Source: Tenacibaculum singaporense
GTDB lineage: Bacteria > Bacteroidota > Bacteroidia > Flavobacteriales > Flavobacteriaceae
DNA: 64,000 nt
Direction of reading: 5' to 3'
NCBI RefSeq assembly: GCF_003867015.1
Contig: NZ_CP032548.1
Coordinates: 1,121,001-1,185,000 of the forward strand
The notes beneath the pieces are model-generated. The model worked only from the letters and a program-made list of their open reading frames with translations, was not told where the DNA came from and ran no database searches. Shown piece after piece: positions 50,625 to 60,137 of the stretch. The position numbers and the translations under genes are program-made. Every line of letters starts with the position of its first letter. Position 1 is the first letter of the stretch.

Positions 50625-50993
50625 ATGAGTAAACAATTAACGAAGGCAGAAGAGCAAATAATGCAGGTATTATGGAAGTTGAAAAAAGCTTCAGTAAAAG
50701 AAGTAATTACTGAATTACCTGAGCCAAAACCTGCATATAATACAGTTTCAACAATCATAAGGATTTTGGAGACGAAAGAGTTTGTTGGTCATGAATCAAA
50801 AGGTAGGGGATATGTCTACTATCCATTGGTAGAAAAGTCTGAGTATAGTAATGAGAGTTTACACAAGTTAATGAACGGCTATTTTGGAGGCTCATTTAAA
50901 AGCATGGTGTCGTTTTTTATGAAAGAAAACAAAATGGATATTCAAGAGCTGGAGAGTATTTTAAAAGAAGTGAATAAAAATAAAAAGTCATGA
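50625..50993 (+). CDS. BlaI/MecI/CopY family repressor
   Basis: A 122-residue winged-helix repressor: LTKAEEQIMQVLWKLKKASVKEV, YNTVSTIIRILETKEFVGHESKGRGYVYYPL, followed by the dimerisation helices. Such repressors are inactivated by cleavage triggered by a BlaR1-type sensor; the adjacent M56 gene overlaps by 4 bases. Confidence 0.94.
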   Translation: MSKQLTKAEEQIMQVLWKLKKASVKEVITELPEPKPAYNTVSTIIRILETKEFVGHESKGRGYVYYPLVEKSEYSNESLHKLMNGYFGGSFKSMVSFFMKENKMDIQELESILKEVNKNKKS

Positions 50994-52516
50994 TAAACTA
51001 TATCATTCAAGTTATATTATTCCAGGTGCTTTTTGTGGCAGTGTATGATTTCTTTTTAAGTAAAGAAACTTTCTTTAACAAAAATAGATGGTACTTGTTA
51101 AGTACAGCATTACTTTCTTTTGTGTTGCCTTTGTTTAAAATTTCAACAGTTCAAAAGGCTGTTCCTAAAGAGTATTATATTTTGTTGCCAGAGGTAGTGT
51201 TATCACCTCAAAAAGTCATTGAAAAAGCGTCTTGGTATCAATCCATTAACTATTTAGATGTATTATTTTTAGGTGGATGTATATTGTTTTTTATCGTGTT
51301 TTTAGTGAAACTAGAGCGTATTATACGATTAGTTTTAAGGTATGGAACTACCCGAAAGGACAATTATAAGTTGATATTCCTTCCAAAGGAAACAAAAGCT
51401 TTTTCATTTTTCAACTATATTTTTTTAGGAAACGACATTCCTTCTCAAAAAAGAGAAAAAATCATTCAACATGAGTTAGTGCATAGTGACCAAAAGCATA
51501 CGATAGATTTATTGTTTTTTGAGCTTTTAAAAATAGTTATGTGGTTTAATCCTATGGTGTATGTGTATCAGAATCGTATATCGTTAGTTCATGAATATAT
51601 TTCAGATGCTGTTGCTAGTAAATCAGAAAAAAAAGAAAATTATATAAACCATTTACTCGCTGATATTTTTCAGGTCGAGCATATTTCATTCATTAATCAA
51701 TTTTATAAACATTCATTAATCAAAAAACGAATTATTATGATGACGAAAACACAATCAAAAAAAGTTAAACAGTTAAAGTATTTACTATTAATTCCATTGC
51801 TAGGAAGCATGATTTTATATACAGCTTGTTCAAGTGAAGAAGTTAAAATGAATAAGGTTGAAAAACAGCCTGTAACAGTATATAAAAGTGAGGATGGTAA
51901 AATTGTAAAAAAGCCTTCTACTGGTTATCAAAGTAAATATCTTGACTTATTTTTAGGAAAAGAACTTCCAAATACTAAAGAATACTCTATAGATGAATTG
52001 ACAGAAGAAGAAAAAGGAGAATATTTAGCTTTATTAAATGGATTTAATAAAGAAGGAATGCCTCAATTAAGCATTAGAGTTTTTGAAGCTGAAAATGGTA
52101 GGAAAATGGTTGCTTTTGACTTTATGGGAAAAAATGAAAATCAAGGAAAAACTAATTACCAAGACTCAGAAGATGTTCCTTTTTCTACAATGGAAAAAGT
52201 ACCAACTTTTCCAGGATGTGCTGAAGGAGATAAAGCTTGCTTTACCAGAAGTTTACAACAATTTGTAGTAGATAATTTTGATGCTTCTTTATCAAAAACG
52301 TTAGGATTATCCGCTGGAAAAAAACGAATTTATGTTCAGTTTAAAATAGATAAAAATGGTAAAGTTATTGATGTAAAAGCAAGAGCATCTCACGTAACAT
52401 TAAAACAACATGTAGAAGCATTGGTACAAAAATTGCCTCAAATGCAACCAGGTGAACATAATGGTAAGAAGGTAAGAGTAAGCTATACCCTACCTATCAC
52501 ATTTAACGTAGAATAA
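50990..52516 (+). CDS. BlaR1-type M56 metallopeptidase with C-terminal TonB domain
   Basis: 508 residues. N-terminal M56 part with membrane helices (about 5-20, 35-55, 85-110, 260-275) and the zinc site IIQHELVHSDQKH (HExxH). After the last helix (LLLIPLLGSMILYTACSS) a periplasmic region leads to a TonB C-terminal domain (about 425-508, KRIYVQFKIDKNGKVIDVKARAS ... VSYTLPITFNVE), preceded by TFPGCAEGDKACFTRSLQQF. Instead of the penicillin-binding sensor of BlaR1 it carries a TonB-like domain, so the signal is probably not a beta-lactam but contact with an envelope partner. Confidence 0.9.
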   Translation: MINYIIQVILFQVLFVAVYDFFLSKETFFNKNRWYLLSTALLSFVLPLFKISTVQKAVPKEYYILLPEVVLSPQKVIEKASWYQSINYLDVLFLGGCILFFIVFLVKLERIIRLVLRYGTTRKDNYKLIFLPKETKAFSFFNYIFLGNDIPSQKREKIIQHELVHSDQKHTIDLLFFELLKIVMWFNPMVYVYQNRISLVHEYISDAVASKSEKKENYINHLLADIFQVEHISFINQFYKHSLIKKRIIMMTKTQSKKVKQLKYLLLIPLLGSMILYTACSSEEVKMNKVEKQPVTVYKSEDGKIVKKPSTGYQSKYLDLFLGKELPNTKEYSIDELTEEEKGEYLALLNGFNKEGMPQLSIRVFEAENGRKMVAFDFMGKNENQGKTNYQDSEDVPFSTMEKVPTFPGCAEGDKACFTRSLQQFVVDNFDASLSKTLGLSAGKKRIYVQFKIDKNGKVIDVKARASHVTLKQHVEALVQKLPQMQPGEHNGKKVRVSYTLPITFNVE

Positions 52517-52566
52517 ATTAATTATATTGGTCGCAGATAACCAATGAAAACGCCAAAAATAGAAAC

Positions 52567-53820
52567 GTGAGAAATAAAATTTTACTTATTGTTTTTGTAA
52601 TAGGAGTTTTAAAAGTCGAAGCACAAGTTTCGACTTTTAAAACTATTGATAGTTTAGTGAATATAGGCCGCTATCAAACAGCATTGATAAAGTTACATGA
52701 GTTAGATGCTACTTTTCAGTCAACTTCAAAAGTAGCATCAATTTATGCCTCAATAGATAATTATAAAAAGGCTTCTTTATATTATGAAAAGGCATTGGAG
52801 TTAAAAGATGATTATTCAGTCAAAGTAAAGTTAGCAAAAGCATATAAAAAAGAGAAAAAACTACAAAAAGCTATTGATGTTTATGAAGGTATTGTAACTA
52901 AAGATGCTGAAAACTTACTTATTCAGTATCAACTAGGAAAATTGTATGCACAAACAAAGCAACCAGCCAAAGCAATAGATACTTTTAAAAACATTATTAA
53001 TCAAGATAGTACAAATGCAAATTATCATTATCGATTGGGAATTGCTTATGGAATGTTGAAAAAACGAAATCTAAAAATAAATAGTTTTTTAGAGGCTTAT
53101 AAAAATGACACAACTCACATTAAATCTATTCATCACTTAGCATTAGCTTATACCTTATTAAGAGACAAAGATTCAGTAAATATTTTTGTAAATAGAGGTT
53201 TGGTAGTGAACCCAAATCATATCAACTTAAATAAGTTGAAAATTAATAATTTATATAGAGAAGAGAAGTTTACTGAAGCTATTCAATATTTACAAAGAAT
53301 AGATACTCTAGAGCCTAACGAACATTACACACAAAAAATGCTAGGGCGCTGTTATTTTAACCTAAAGAAATATGACGAAGCAAAAAAGTACTTTAATAAA
53401 GCTATAAGAATTGATAGGTCAGATTTTAAGGCGTATACCTACTTAGGAGACATCAATTTTGAAAGGAAAAAGTTTTATAAAGCTCAGCTAGATTATATGG
53501 TGGCAACTTTTGCGGGTAAAGAACCAAGAGACGTTGAGTATTACCAACTAGCTAGAGTGTACAAAGAATTAGGTAATCCTAAAGAAGAGGTAAAGTCTTA
53601 TAAAAGAGCTTTTGAAGAGAATAGGAAAAACTATAAAGCCTTGTATCAACTAGCTAAAACTAGTGAAGATTATTACAAGGATAAAAGAATAGCTTATAAG
53701 CATTACAAAGATTATGTAAATCGTTTTGAAAAAAAAGATTCAGTATTAACAAAACATGCAAAAGAAAGATTAAAAGAAATTAAAAAGTACTATTTCTTAC
53801 AGGGAGAGATTTTACAATAG
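52567..53820 (+). CDS. exported TPR-repeat protein of the BlaI/M56 operon
   Basis: 417 residues, starting at GTG 52567 (RNKILLIVFVIGVLKVEAQ signal peptide; no ATG is better placed). At least eight TPR units follow from about residue 30 to 370 (ASIYASIDNYKKASLYYEKALEL; YFNLKKYDEAKKYFNKAIRI). A periplasmic scaffold. 50 bases after the M56 gene, hence probably co-transcribed. Confidence 0.85.
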   Translation: MRNKILLIVFVIGVLKVEAQVSTFKTIDSLVNIGRYQTALIKLHELDATFQSTSKVASIYASIDNYKKASLYYEKALELKDDYSVKVKLAKAYKKEKKLQKAIDVYEGIVTKDAENLLIQYQLGKLYAQTKQPAKAIDTFKNIINQDSTNANYHYRLGIAYGMLKKRNLKINSFLEAYKNDTTHIKSIHHLALAYTLLRDKDSVNIFVNRGLVVNPNHINLNKLKINNLYREEKFTEAIQYLQRIDTLEPNEHYTQKMLGRCYFNLKKYDEAKKYFNKAIRIDRSDFKAYTYLGDINFERKKFYKAQLDYMVATFAGKEPRDVEYYQLARVYKELGNPKEEVKSYKRAFEENRKNYKALYQLAKTSEDYYKDKRIAYKHYKDYVNRFEKKDSVLTKHAKERLKEIKKYYFLQGEILQ

Positions 53821-53856
53821 TATTTAATTTTGTATATTCATCTTAAAATCAATAAG

Positions 53857-54327
53857 ATGAGTTTTCGCTATGTAGCTTTTTTACTTTGTGCTTTACTATG
53901 TTCTTCCTGCGACTTCTTTTCATATTCAAAAAAAGATAAAGGAAAGACTGTAGATACTATTGTAGACTATACAAAAGTAGATGAGTTTCCATCTTTTGAT
54001 AAGTGTAAAAACCTGTTTAATGAAGCGAGAATTAATTGTTTTAGAGAAGAGATTTATAAAAGAATAACGGAGAGTTTACAACAATATAATTTTGTTACTA
54101 AAAATAGCTTAGATGAAGAGGTGTTAATTGATGTTTTAATTAATAAGGATGGAAAGTTTGTTTTAGGAAAAGTTATAGCTTCCGACGAAGTTACCGATCA
54201 ATTACCAGAATTAGATAGTATTATAAAACTAACACTAGAAAAATTACCAATCATTAATCCAGCCACAAAAAGAGGAATTCCTGTAGTAACAAAATACCAA
54301 TTACCTATTAAGATTAAAACAGAGTAG
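53857..54327 (+). CDS. TonB-C-like lipoprotein
   Basis: 156 residues from ATG 53857, giving a lipoprotein signal (FLLCALLCSSC, Cys about residue 17). The mature part ends in a TonB C-terminal-like fold (VLIDVLINKDGKFVLGKVIA ... TKYQLPIKIKTE) that parallels the end of the M56 protein, and also shares the SFDKCKNLFNEARINCFREE block with its FPGC/ACFTRSLQQ region. Thus the operon has two versions of the same sensor-like domain, one in the inner membrane protein and one lipidated. Confidence 0.8.
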   Translation: MSFRYVAFLLCALLCSSCDFFSYSKKDKGKTVDTIVDYTKVDEFPSFDKCKNLFNEARINCFREEIYKRITESLQQYNFVTKNSLDEEVLIDVLINKDGKFVLGKVIASDEVTDQLPELDSIIKLTLEKLPIINPATKRGIPVVTKYQLPIKIKTE

Positions 54328-54332
54328 TATGT

Positions 54333-55841
54333 TTATAATTTCAAAAGCTCTTCAACAAAATCACGACTATTAGATAAACGAGGAATTTTATGTTGTCCAC
54401 CTAATTTTCCTTTTTCTTTCATCCAGTCATAAAATAAACCTTTACGGGCTTGATGTATTTTAGGCATTGCTAAAGTCATATTATTATAACGTTTAGCCTC
54501 ATAGTCAGAATTACAATTTTTTAAAGCATTGTCTAACTCTTCAGTAAAAAAGACAAGGTCTTTAGGAGGTTTTTTAAATTCAATAACCCATTCATGAGCT
54601 CCATTTTCTTTACCATTCATAAAAATAGGGCCAACAGTATATTCTTTAATTTCACAGTTGGTTTTATCACTCGCTACTTTTAAAGCATCTTCAGCATTTT
54701 CAATAATTAACTCTTCGCCAAAAACATTAATATGATGTTTAGTACGTCCAGTAATTTTTATACGATAAGGATCGGTTGAGGTAAACTTAATAGTATCTCC
54801 AATCAAATAACGCCATAAGCCACCATTCGTAGTAATAACAATGGCATAATTAACACCTTTTTCTACTTCAGAAAGAGGAATAGCCTTAGAGTTTTCTCCG
54901 TTGTATTCGCTCATTGGAATAAACTCATAAAAAATTCCGTAGTCTAACATTAATAGCATTTCATCAGAATCATTTCGGTCTTGAATGGCGAAAAAACCTT
55001 CTGATGCATTATAGGTCTCATAATATTTAAAGTCGTCTCTTGGAATGAGTTTCTTATACTGTTCTCTATATGGGTTGAAGTTTATTCCCCCATGAAAATA
55101 AACCTCCAGATTAGGCCAAACCTCTAAAATGTTATCCTTCCCTGTTTTTTCTAATACTCTATTTAATAAAACTAACATCCAAGAAGGAACACCAACTAAG
55201 CTTGTAATATTTTCATGAATGGTTTCATTAATAATAGCTTCCATTTTTGTTTCCCATTCACTCATTAATGCTGTTTCTTGTCTTGGAGCAGAGCTAAAAT
55301 CTGCCCAAAAAGGCATGTTTTCAATAATGATAGCAGATAAATCACCAAAGTAAGTATTGTTATCTTCGTATACAGCAGAACTACCTCCTAAGCGAAGTCC
55401 TTTACCAGTGAAAAGTTTAGCATTTTCATTGTTATTAATGTATAAACATAACATGTCTTTTCCTGCTTTGAAATGACAGTATTCAATAGCTTCATCACTT
55501 ACAGGAATAAACTTGCTTTTTGCATTGGTAGTACCACTTGATTTAGCAAACCAACGTATAGGCGTAGGCCAAAATAAATTTTGTTCCCCTTTTCTACAAC
55601 GCTCAATAAGTGGTTCAATACTTTCATAACGTTGAATGGGAACATTGTTGGCAAAGTCAGTATAACTTTTAATTGAAGAGAAATTTTGTTGTTTCCCAAA
55701 CTCAGTATTCTTAGCGGCACTTATAAGTTTTAGTAATAGCTCATTTTGAACATCAATAGGGTATTTTAAAAATAGCTCTACTTGATGTTTACGCTTTTTT
55801 AAGAACCAAGAAATGATTGAATTTATAAATGGAAACGTCAT
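54333..55841 (-). CDS. GH3 family acyl-adenylate-forming protein
   Basis: 502 residues. Named after plant GH3 auxin-conjugating enzymes; motifs include AKSSGTTNAKSKFIPVSDEA (ATP-binding P-loop-like), YNASEGFFAIQD, and YAIVITTNGGLWRYLIGDTIKF. Substrate in bacteria unknown; an acyl-amino acid or acyl-lipid ligation is possible. Stand-alone gene, convergent with the TonB-C lipoprotein gene. Confidence 0.92.
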   Translation of the reverse strand: MTFPFINSIISWFLKKRKHQVELFLKYPIDVQNELLLKLISAAKNTEFGKQQNFSSIKSYTDFANNVPIQRYESIEPLIERCRKGEQNLFWPTPIRWFAKSSGTTNAKSKFIPVSDEAIEYCHFKAGKDMLCLYINNNENAKLFTGKGLRLGGSSAVYEDNNTYFGDLSAIIIENMPFWADFSSAPRQETALMSEWETKMEAIINETIHENITSLVGVPSWMLVLLNRVLEKTGKDNILEVWPNLEVYFHGGINFNPYREQYKKLIPRDDFKYYETYNASEGFFAIQDRNDSDEMLLMLDYGIFYEFIPMSEYNGENSKAIPLSEVEKGVNYAIVITTNGGLWRYLIGDTIKFTSTDPYRIKITGRTKHHINVFGEELIIENAEDALKVASDKTNCEIKEYTVGPIFMNGKENGAHEWVIEFKKPPKDLVFFTEELDNALKNCNSDYEAKRYNNMTLAMPKIHQARKGLFYDWMKEKGKLGGQHKIPRLSNSRDFVEELLKL

Positions 55842-55907
55842 AGATTAACTCTTAATTCAATTTTTTTACTGTAATTTTGTGAAGCTAAATGTAACAAAAT
55901 TTAAGAC

Positions 55908-56702
55908 ATGCAATACCAAGGAGTTTTAAAAAAAATGCCTACCGAAAATTTAAATACAGTTCAATACTATTTAGATATGGGAGCTGATTTTTTGAATATG
56001 AATCAGTTATTGAATAAGGAATTGAGGTTGGGTTTTGTTGCTTATGAGTGTTTAAATTGCCATTTAGAAAAGAAAATATACCGTCAAGGATTTTGTAAAA
56101 AATGCTTTTTTGAAATCCCAACTGCAGGAGATTGGATTATGCGTCCTGAATTAAGTAAAGCGCATTTAGGAGAAGAAGACAGAGATTTGGAGTATGAAAA
56201 AAAGGTACAGTTACAACCACATATTGTTTATTTGGCAAACTCAAGTAATGTAAAAGTAGGAGTAACAAGAAAGCAACAGGTGCCAACTCGTTGGATTGAC
56301 CAAGGAGCGCATGAAGCTATTGAAATTGTAGAGGTACCGAATCGTTATTTAGCAGGAATTACCGAGGTGGCTTTAAAAGAGCATGTAGCAGATAAAACAA
56401 ATTGGAGAACCATGCTAAAGAACGATATTAAAGATGAAAACTTGGTTGAGTGGCGAGAGCGATTACAAGAGTTTATTCCTGATGAAGCGAAAGAATACTA
56501 CATAGCGAATAATACTGAAACTAATATTAATTTTCCTGTTGAAAAGTTTCCTAAAAAACCTAAAAGTTTGAATTTAGAGAAAGAAGAAATGTATACAGGT
56601 AAATTGGTAGGAATTAAAGGGCAGTACTTAATTTTTGAAGACGAAACAGTGTTTAATGTTCGTGCCAACGAAGGATTGGTAGTTAAAATTGAATTATTAT
56701 AA
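55908..56702 (+). CDS. DUF2797 zinc-ribbon protein
   Basis: 264 residues. A four-cysteine zinc-binding site near the N terminus (CLNCHLEKKIYRQGFCKKC), then IVYLANSSNVKVGVTRKQQVPTRWIDQGA, which resembles a GIY-YIG-like half. Family function unknown. It is followed 6 bases later by the HEPN-like gene. Confidence 0.9.
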   Translation: MQYQGVLKKMPTENLNTVQYYLDMGADFLNMNQLLNKELRLGFVAYECLNCHLEKKIYRQGFCKKCFFEIPTAGDWIMRPELSKAHLGEEDRDLEYEKKVQLQPHIVYLANSSNVKVGVTRKQQVPTRWIDQGAHEAIEIVEVPNRYLAGITEVALKEHVADKTNWRTMLKNDIKDENLVEWRERLQEFIPDEAKEYYIANNTETNINFPVEKFPKKPKSLNLEKEEMYTGKLVGIKGQYLIFEDETVFNVRANEGLVVKIELL

Positions 56703-56708
56703 AGGTTA

Positions 56709-57269
56709 ATGAAAGATTTAAATAATGCAATAAACCTTCTAACTTTAAATAATGAAGAGTTAAAAAGTTTGGAATCTTTTTTAAATTTAAATCTTTTAAA
56801 TAAGCAGTTTTATAGAAAGATTTTAGTTAGAAATTTTTATTCAGTCATAGAAAGTGATCTTTTTGTTTTTAGGGAACTAATAAAAATAAAATTATCTATT
56901 GATAATGTAAATCTTTCTTACGAAGAACTTCTAGTATTAACATCTGAAGACGTTTCTTTAAATAATGATGGATCAATAAGAAAAACTCAAAGGTTTTATA
57001 ACTTTGAATCTTTATTGAGATTCACATTTAATACATCATCTAAAGTGTTTAATATTGAAAAACCAAACTATGGAGATAATAATTTTAAATGCTTGAAGCA
57101 AATGTCTAAGAGAAGAAATGATATAACTCACCCCAAACTATACAAAAAACAAATAATTGAAAAGGAAGAAATAGAACTTCTGATAAATGGGTTTAAATGG
57201 TTCATGGAATATAGAAACCTTATTATATCTGAAGTGACATCTTGGATGAAAGTTACTATGAATAAATAA
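56709..57269 (+). CDS. HEPN-like alpha-helical protein
   Basis: 186 residues, all helical, with KQMSKRRNDITHPKLYKKQ near the C-terminal third; RRNDITH fits the Rx4-6H motif typical of HEPN nucleases. Composition (Asn, Lys, Ile, Phe-rich) is more AT-biased than that of the neighbours, and no partner antitoxin (MNT-type) gene is adjacent. Could be a lone HEPN protein; the assignment rests on the motif and helical pattern only. Confidence 0.6.
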   Translation: MKDLNNAINLLTLNNEELKSLESFLNLNLLNKQFYRKILVRNFYSVIESDLFVFRELIKIKLSIDNVNLSYEELLVLTSEDVSLNNDGSIRKTQRFYNFESLLRFTFNTSSKVFNIEKPNYGDNNFKCLKQMSKRRNDITHPKLYKKQIIEKEEIELLINGFKWFMEYRNLIISEVTSWMKVTMNK

Positions 57270-57294
57270 AAAATAGCCTTCAGGCTATTTTTTA
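57268..57294. terminator. terminator between the HEPN-like gene and the protease gene
   Basis: AAAAAATAGCC / GGCTATTTTTT stem with a 4-base loop; it overlaps the last codon of the upstream gene and serves both directions. Confidence 0.85.
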
Positions 57295-57310
57295 TTTAAG
57301 TGTATTTTTT

Positions 57311-59431
57311 TTAATGTTTTACAGCCACATGATGATCGTTCATTTTCAATTCGCTAAGAACGTTTAATGCTTCATTTACATAAATGTCTTTTTGAAGATT
57401 TTTATGCCATGCAACTCTTTTTTCTTCTAAAACAGTATCTTTTTTAAATAAATTTAACTCATATTTAGGAGAGACAAAAGTTAGATGAGAATCAAATTTA
57501 AAAATATCTTTAAACTGTTCTCCTTCTTTGGTTTTAGCTTCACTTTCCTTTTTAAAAGCATCATAGTTTAAAGAATAAACTCTTTCGTCTTGATTTTTCT
57601 TTAACCACTTAGCATAATCGTTTATTTTATTAAACTTTTCGTTATTCATTACGCGTTGCTTACTGTTGTATACTACATCAGCAAAGTTACTGTATGAATT
57701 CGTAGCAGTATATTTTGCTTGTTGTACCTTATCCCAAGGTAAAGCACCATCTAAATCACGTTCTCCAAAATCCATATAGCTATATCGGGTAGGTAAAGAA
57801 ATATCAGAATAAACTCCTTCAATTTGAGTAGATCCACCATTAATTCTATAGAACTTTTGAATGGTCATTTTTAAAGCACCTAAATCGTTAGGGTATTGTT
57901 CATAAAAACGGTTTATAGGTAATACATTTTGTACAGTTCCTTTACCGTAAGTTTGTTTACCACCAATAATAACACCACGTTTATAATCTTGCATTGCAGC
58001 AGCAAAAATTTCAGAAGCTGAAGCAGAAAATTCATTTACCATTACTACTAAAGGTCCTTCCCATTGAATTTTAGGGTCAGTATCTACTTTTACTAAAGGA
58101 TCTTCACCACGGTATTTTACTTGAACAATTGGGCCTTTATTGATGAATAAACCACCAATTTCAATAGCTGTTTTTAATGATCCACCACCGTTATCACGTA
58201 AATCAACAATTAAACCTTGAACATCTTCTTCTTTTAAACGTTCAATCTCTTTTTCCATGTCTTTAGCAGCATCTCTACGGCTTAAGTCATTAAAATCTAT
58301 ATAAAATCTAGGAAGATTAATAATCCCGTATTTTTTACCATTTTTTTCAACAATACTTGATTTTACAAAAGTTTCTTCAAGCTCAACTACATCTCTAATA
58401 ATTGGGATTACTTTAATAGAACCATCAATCTTTTTCTTTACAGTTAAACGTACCTCAGTTCCTTTTTTCCCTTTGATAAATTTTATGGCGTCATCTAAAC
58501 GCATTCCAACAATATCTAAAGGCTCTTCATCACCTTGTGCAACTTTTAAAATAATATCGTCAGCTTCTAATTCACCTTGTTTCCATGCAGGACCCCCAGA
58601 AATTAATTCAACAATATGTGTGTAAATTCCTTTTTTCTGTAAACGAGCTCCAATACCTTCTAATTTACCAGACATTTCTTGATCGAAACGTGTCTTAATT
58701 CGTGGAGACATGTAGGTTGTGTGTGGATCAAAGCCAGTAACTACACTGTTTAAAAATGTAGAGTACCAATCAGAGTTTTCAAGCTCACCAATACGCATGT
58801 ATAAATCGTCCATATTTTTTAGGACTTTCTTTCTTGCTTCAGCCTCTAGTTCTTTAAAGCTTTTCTTTTTAAAACTTTTATCCTTTTTAGCTTTTTCGTT
58901 TTGTTGGTTTTCAGCATCTTCAATGTTACTTAAAATAGATAACTTTAATTGTTTTCTCCAGTAGTTGATTAATTCGGTTTCGTTTTTAGCATACGGAACT
59001 TTGTCATAATCAATATCAATAGTTTCTTTCTTTTTATAATTGAAAGGTTGTTTTAATAAAGAGCGATAGGTCTTTTTACCCGACTCCATTTTTTCTAGAA
59101 AACGCTGATATACTAACTTATAAAAATCAATGTTAGATTCTCTTAGTTGATTATCGATTTGATACTTATATTGAGAGAATTCTTTTAAATCTTCTTGAGT
59201 AAAATAACGTTTACTAGGATCAAGTCCATCGATAAATGTATTATATACATGTTCAGAAAAATCGTCGTTTAGATTTTTTTGAACGTAATGGTATCGACTT
59301 AAAATATTTTTTAAAACGTAAACAATTACACGATCTTTTTCTGGATCGTTGTTAGGAACTGTATTAGAACTAACAGAATTAGAAAATAAAAGTGTGATTG
59401 CTAAAAATGGTATAATAAACTTCGTCTTCAT
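57311..59431 (-). CDS. prc: carboxy-terminal processing (tail-specific) protease Prc
   Basis: 706 residues with signal peptide, N-terminal helical TSP domain (about 30-230), PDZ domain (about 250-335, GIGARLQKKGIYTHIVELISGGPAWKQG), and S41 protease domain with the Ser in NEFSASASEIFAAAMQDYKRG and Lys in GKQTYGKGTVQN, then a C-terminal DUF3340 region. It trims periplasmic protein C termini. Stand-alone unit. Confidence 0.94.
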   Translation of the reverse strand: MKTKFIIPFLAITLLFSNSVSSNTVPNNDPEKDRVIVYVLKNILSRYHYVQKNLNDDFSEHVYNTFIDGLDPSKRYFTQEDLKEFSQYKYQIDNQLRESNIDFYKLVYQRFLEKMESGKKTYRSLLKQPFNYKKKETIDIDYDKVPYAKNETELINYWRKQLKLSILSNIEDAENQQNEKAKKDKSFKKKSFKELEAEARKKVLKNMDDLYMRIGELENSDWYSTFLNSVVTGFDPHTTYMSPRIKTRFDQEMSGKLEGIGARLQKKGIYTHIVELISGGPAWKQGELEADDIILKVAQGDEEPLDIVGMRLDDAIKFIKGKKGTEVRLTVKKKIDGSIKVIPIIRDVVELEETFVKSSIVEKNGKKYGIINLPRFYIDFNDLSRRDAAKDMEKEIERLKEEDVQGLIVDLRDNGGGSLKTAIEIGGLFINKGPIVQVKYRGEDPLVKVDTDPKIQWEGPLVVMVNEFSASASEIFAAAMQDYKRGVIIGGKQTYGKGTVQNVLPINRFYEQYPNDLGALKMTIQKFYRINGGSTQIEGVYSDISLPTRYSYMDFGERDLDGALPWDKVQQAKYTATNSYSNFADVVYNSKQRVMNNEKFNKINDYAKWLKKNQDERVYSLNYDAFKKESEAKTKEGEQFKDIFKFDSHLTFVSPKYELNLFKKDTVLEEKRVAWHKNLQKDIYVNEALNVLSELKMNDHHVAVKH

Positions 59432-59509
59432 AAAACCTTCTGTCTTTTTAATTTGTGTTGAGTCGTTGTGTTGCTAAGCTACTAAAATAATGCCAATTTT
59501 TTAGCATTA

Positions 59510-60022
59510 TTACTTTTTATAAATGCCTCTAAAAACTTCTTTAATCTTTTTCTGGTCTTCATTTAGAAAATTCCAAACTTGAGTTACAGAACCATCTTTG
59601 TTTTTTGTCCAAGTAATTTGGTTGTAATAATTGCCTTTATCATTTTTTATAAGATCACTTTTTAAAGTCATAGAATTATCTTTAAAACTACCTTTTAAAA
59701 CTAATGAAAAACCAGTGTTATCAATCCAAACCTGATTCCAAGTATTATCTTTTTTATTGTAATAATTGTAGCTAGTCCCTTTGTTTTTAGATGTTTTTGA
59801 ATCCCAATTTTCTTGAATAGCACAAGCATTAGGCATTTTTATAACGTTGTTATGACCAATTAATTTTCCTTCAGTGTTATAAACATTCCAATTTCCGACC
59901 CAAAAATCAAATTGGGTATAACCTATTTCATTACATGGTCTTGTGGGGGCGTTTTGTGCTGAAATAATTGAAAAAAAAGAAGAAATAACAAAAATTGTAA
60001 CATAAACAATAATCCGTACCAT
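59510..60022 (-). CDS. exported lipocalin-like protein (DUF1579 style)
   Basis: 170 residues with a signal peptide (MVRIIVYVTIFVISSFFSIISAQ) and a beta-rich body of strand repeats: FDFWVGNWNVYNTEGKLIG, SYNYYNKKDNTWNQVWIDNTG, NYYNQITWTKNKDGSVTQVW. The FDFWVGNW opening is common in DUF1579-type calycin-like proteins. Ligand unknown. Confidence 0.78.
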   Translation of the reverse strand: MVRIIVYVTIFVISSFFSIISAQNAPTRPCNEIGYTQFDFWVGNWNVYNTEGKLIGHNNVIKMPNACAIQENWDSKTSKNKGTSYNYYNKKDNTWNQVWIDNTGFSLVLKGSFKDNSMTLKSDLIKNDKGNYYNQITWTKNKDGSVTQVWNFLNEDQKKIKEVFRGIYKK

Positions 60023-60137
60023 AACGCTTGAGTTTGATTACCACAATTTTACACATAAAATGAACCAATCTGTCTTTACAAAATGTTAAAAATAGAATCC
60101 ATTTTTTATGTTACATTTGTTGTAAAACTTACTTACT

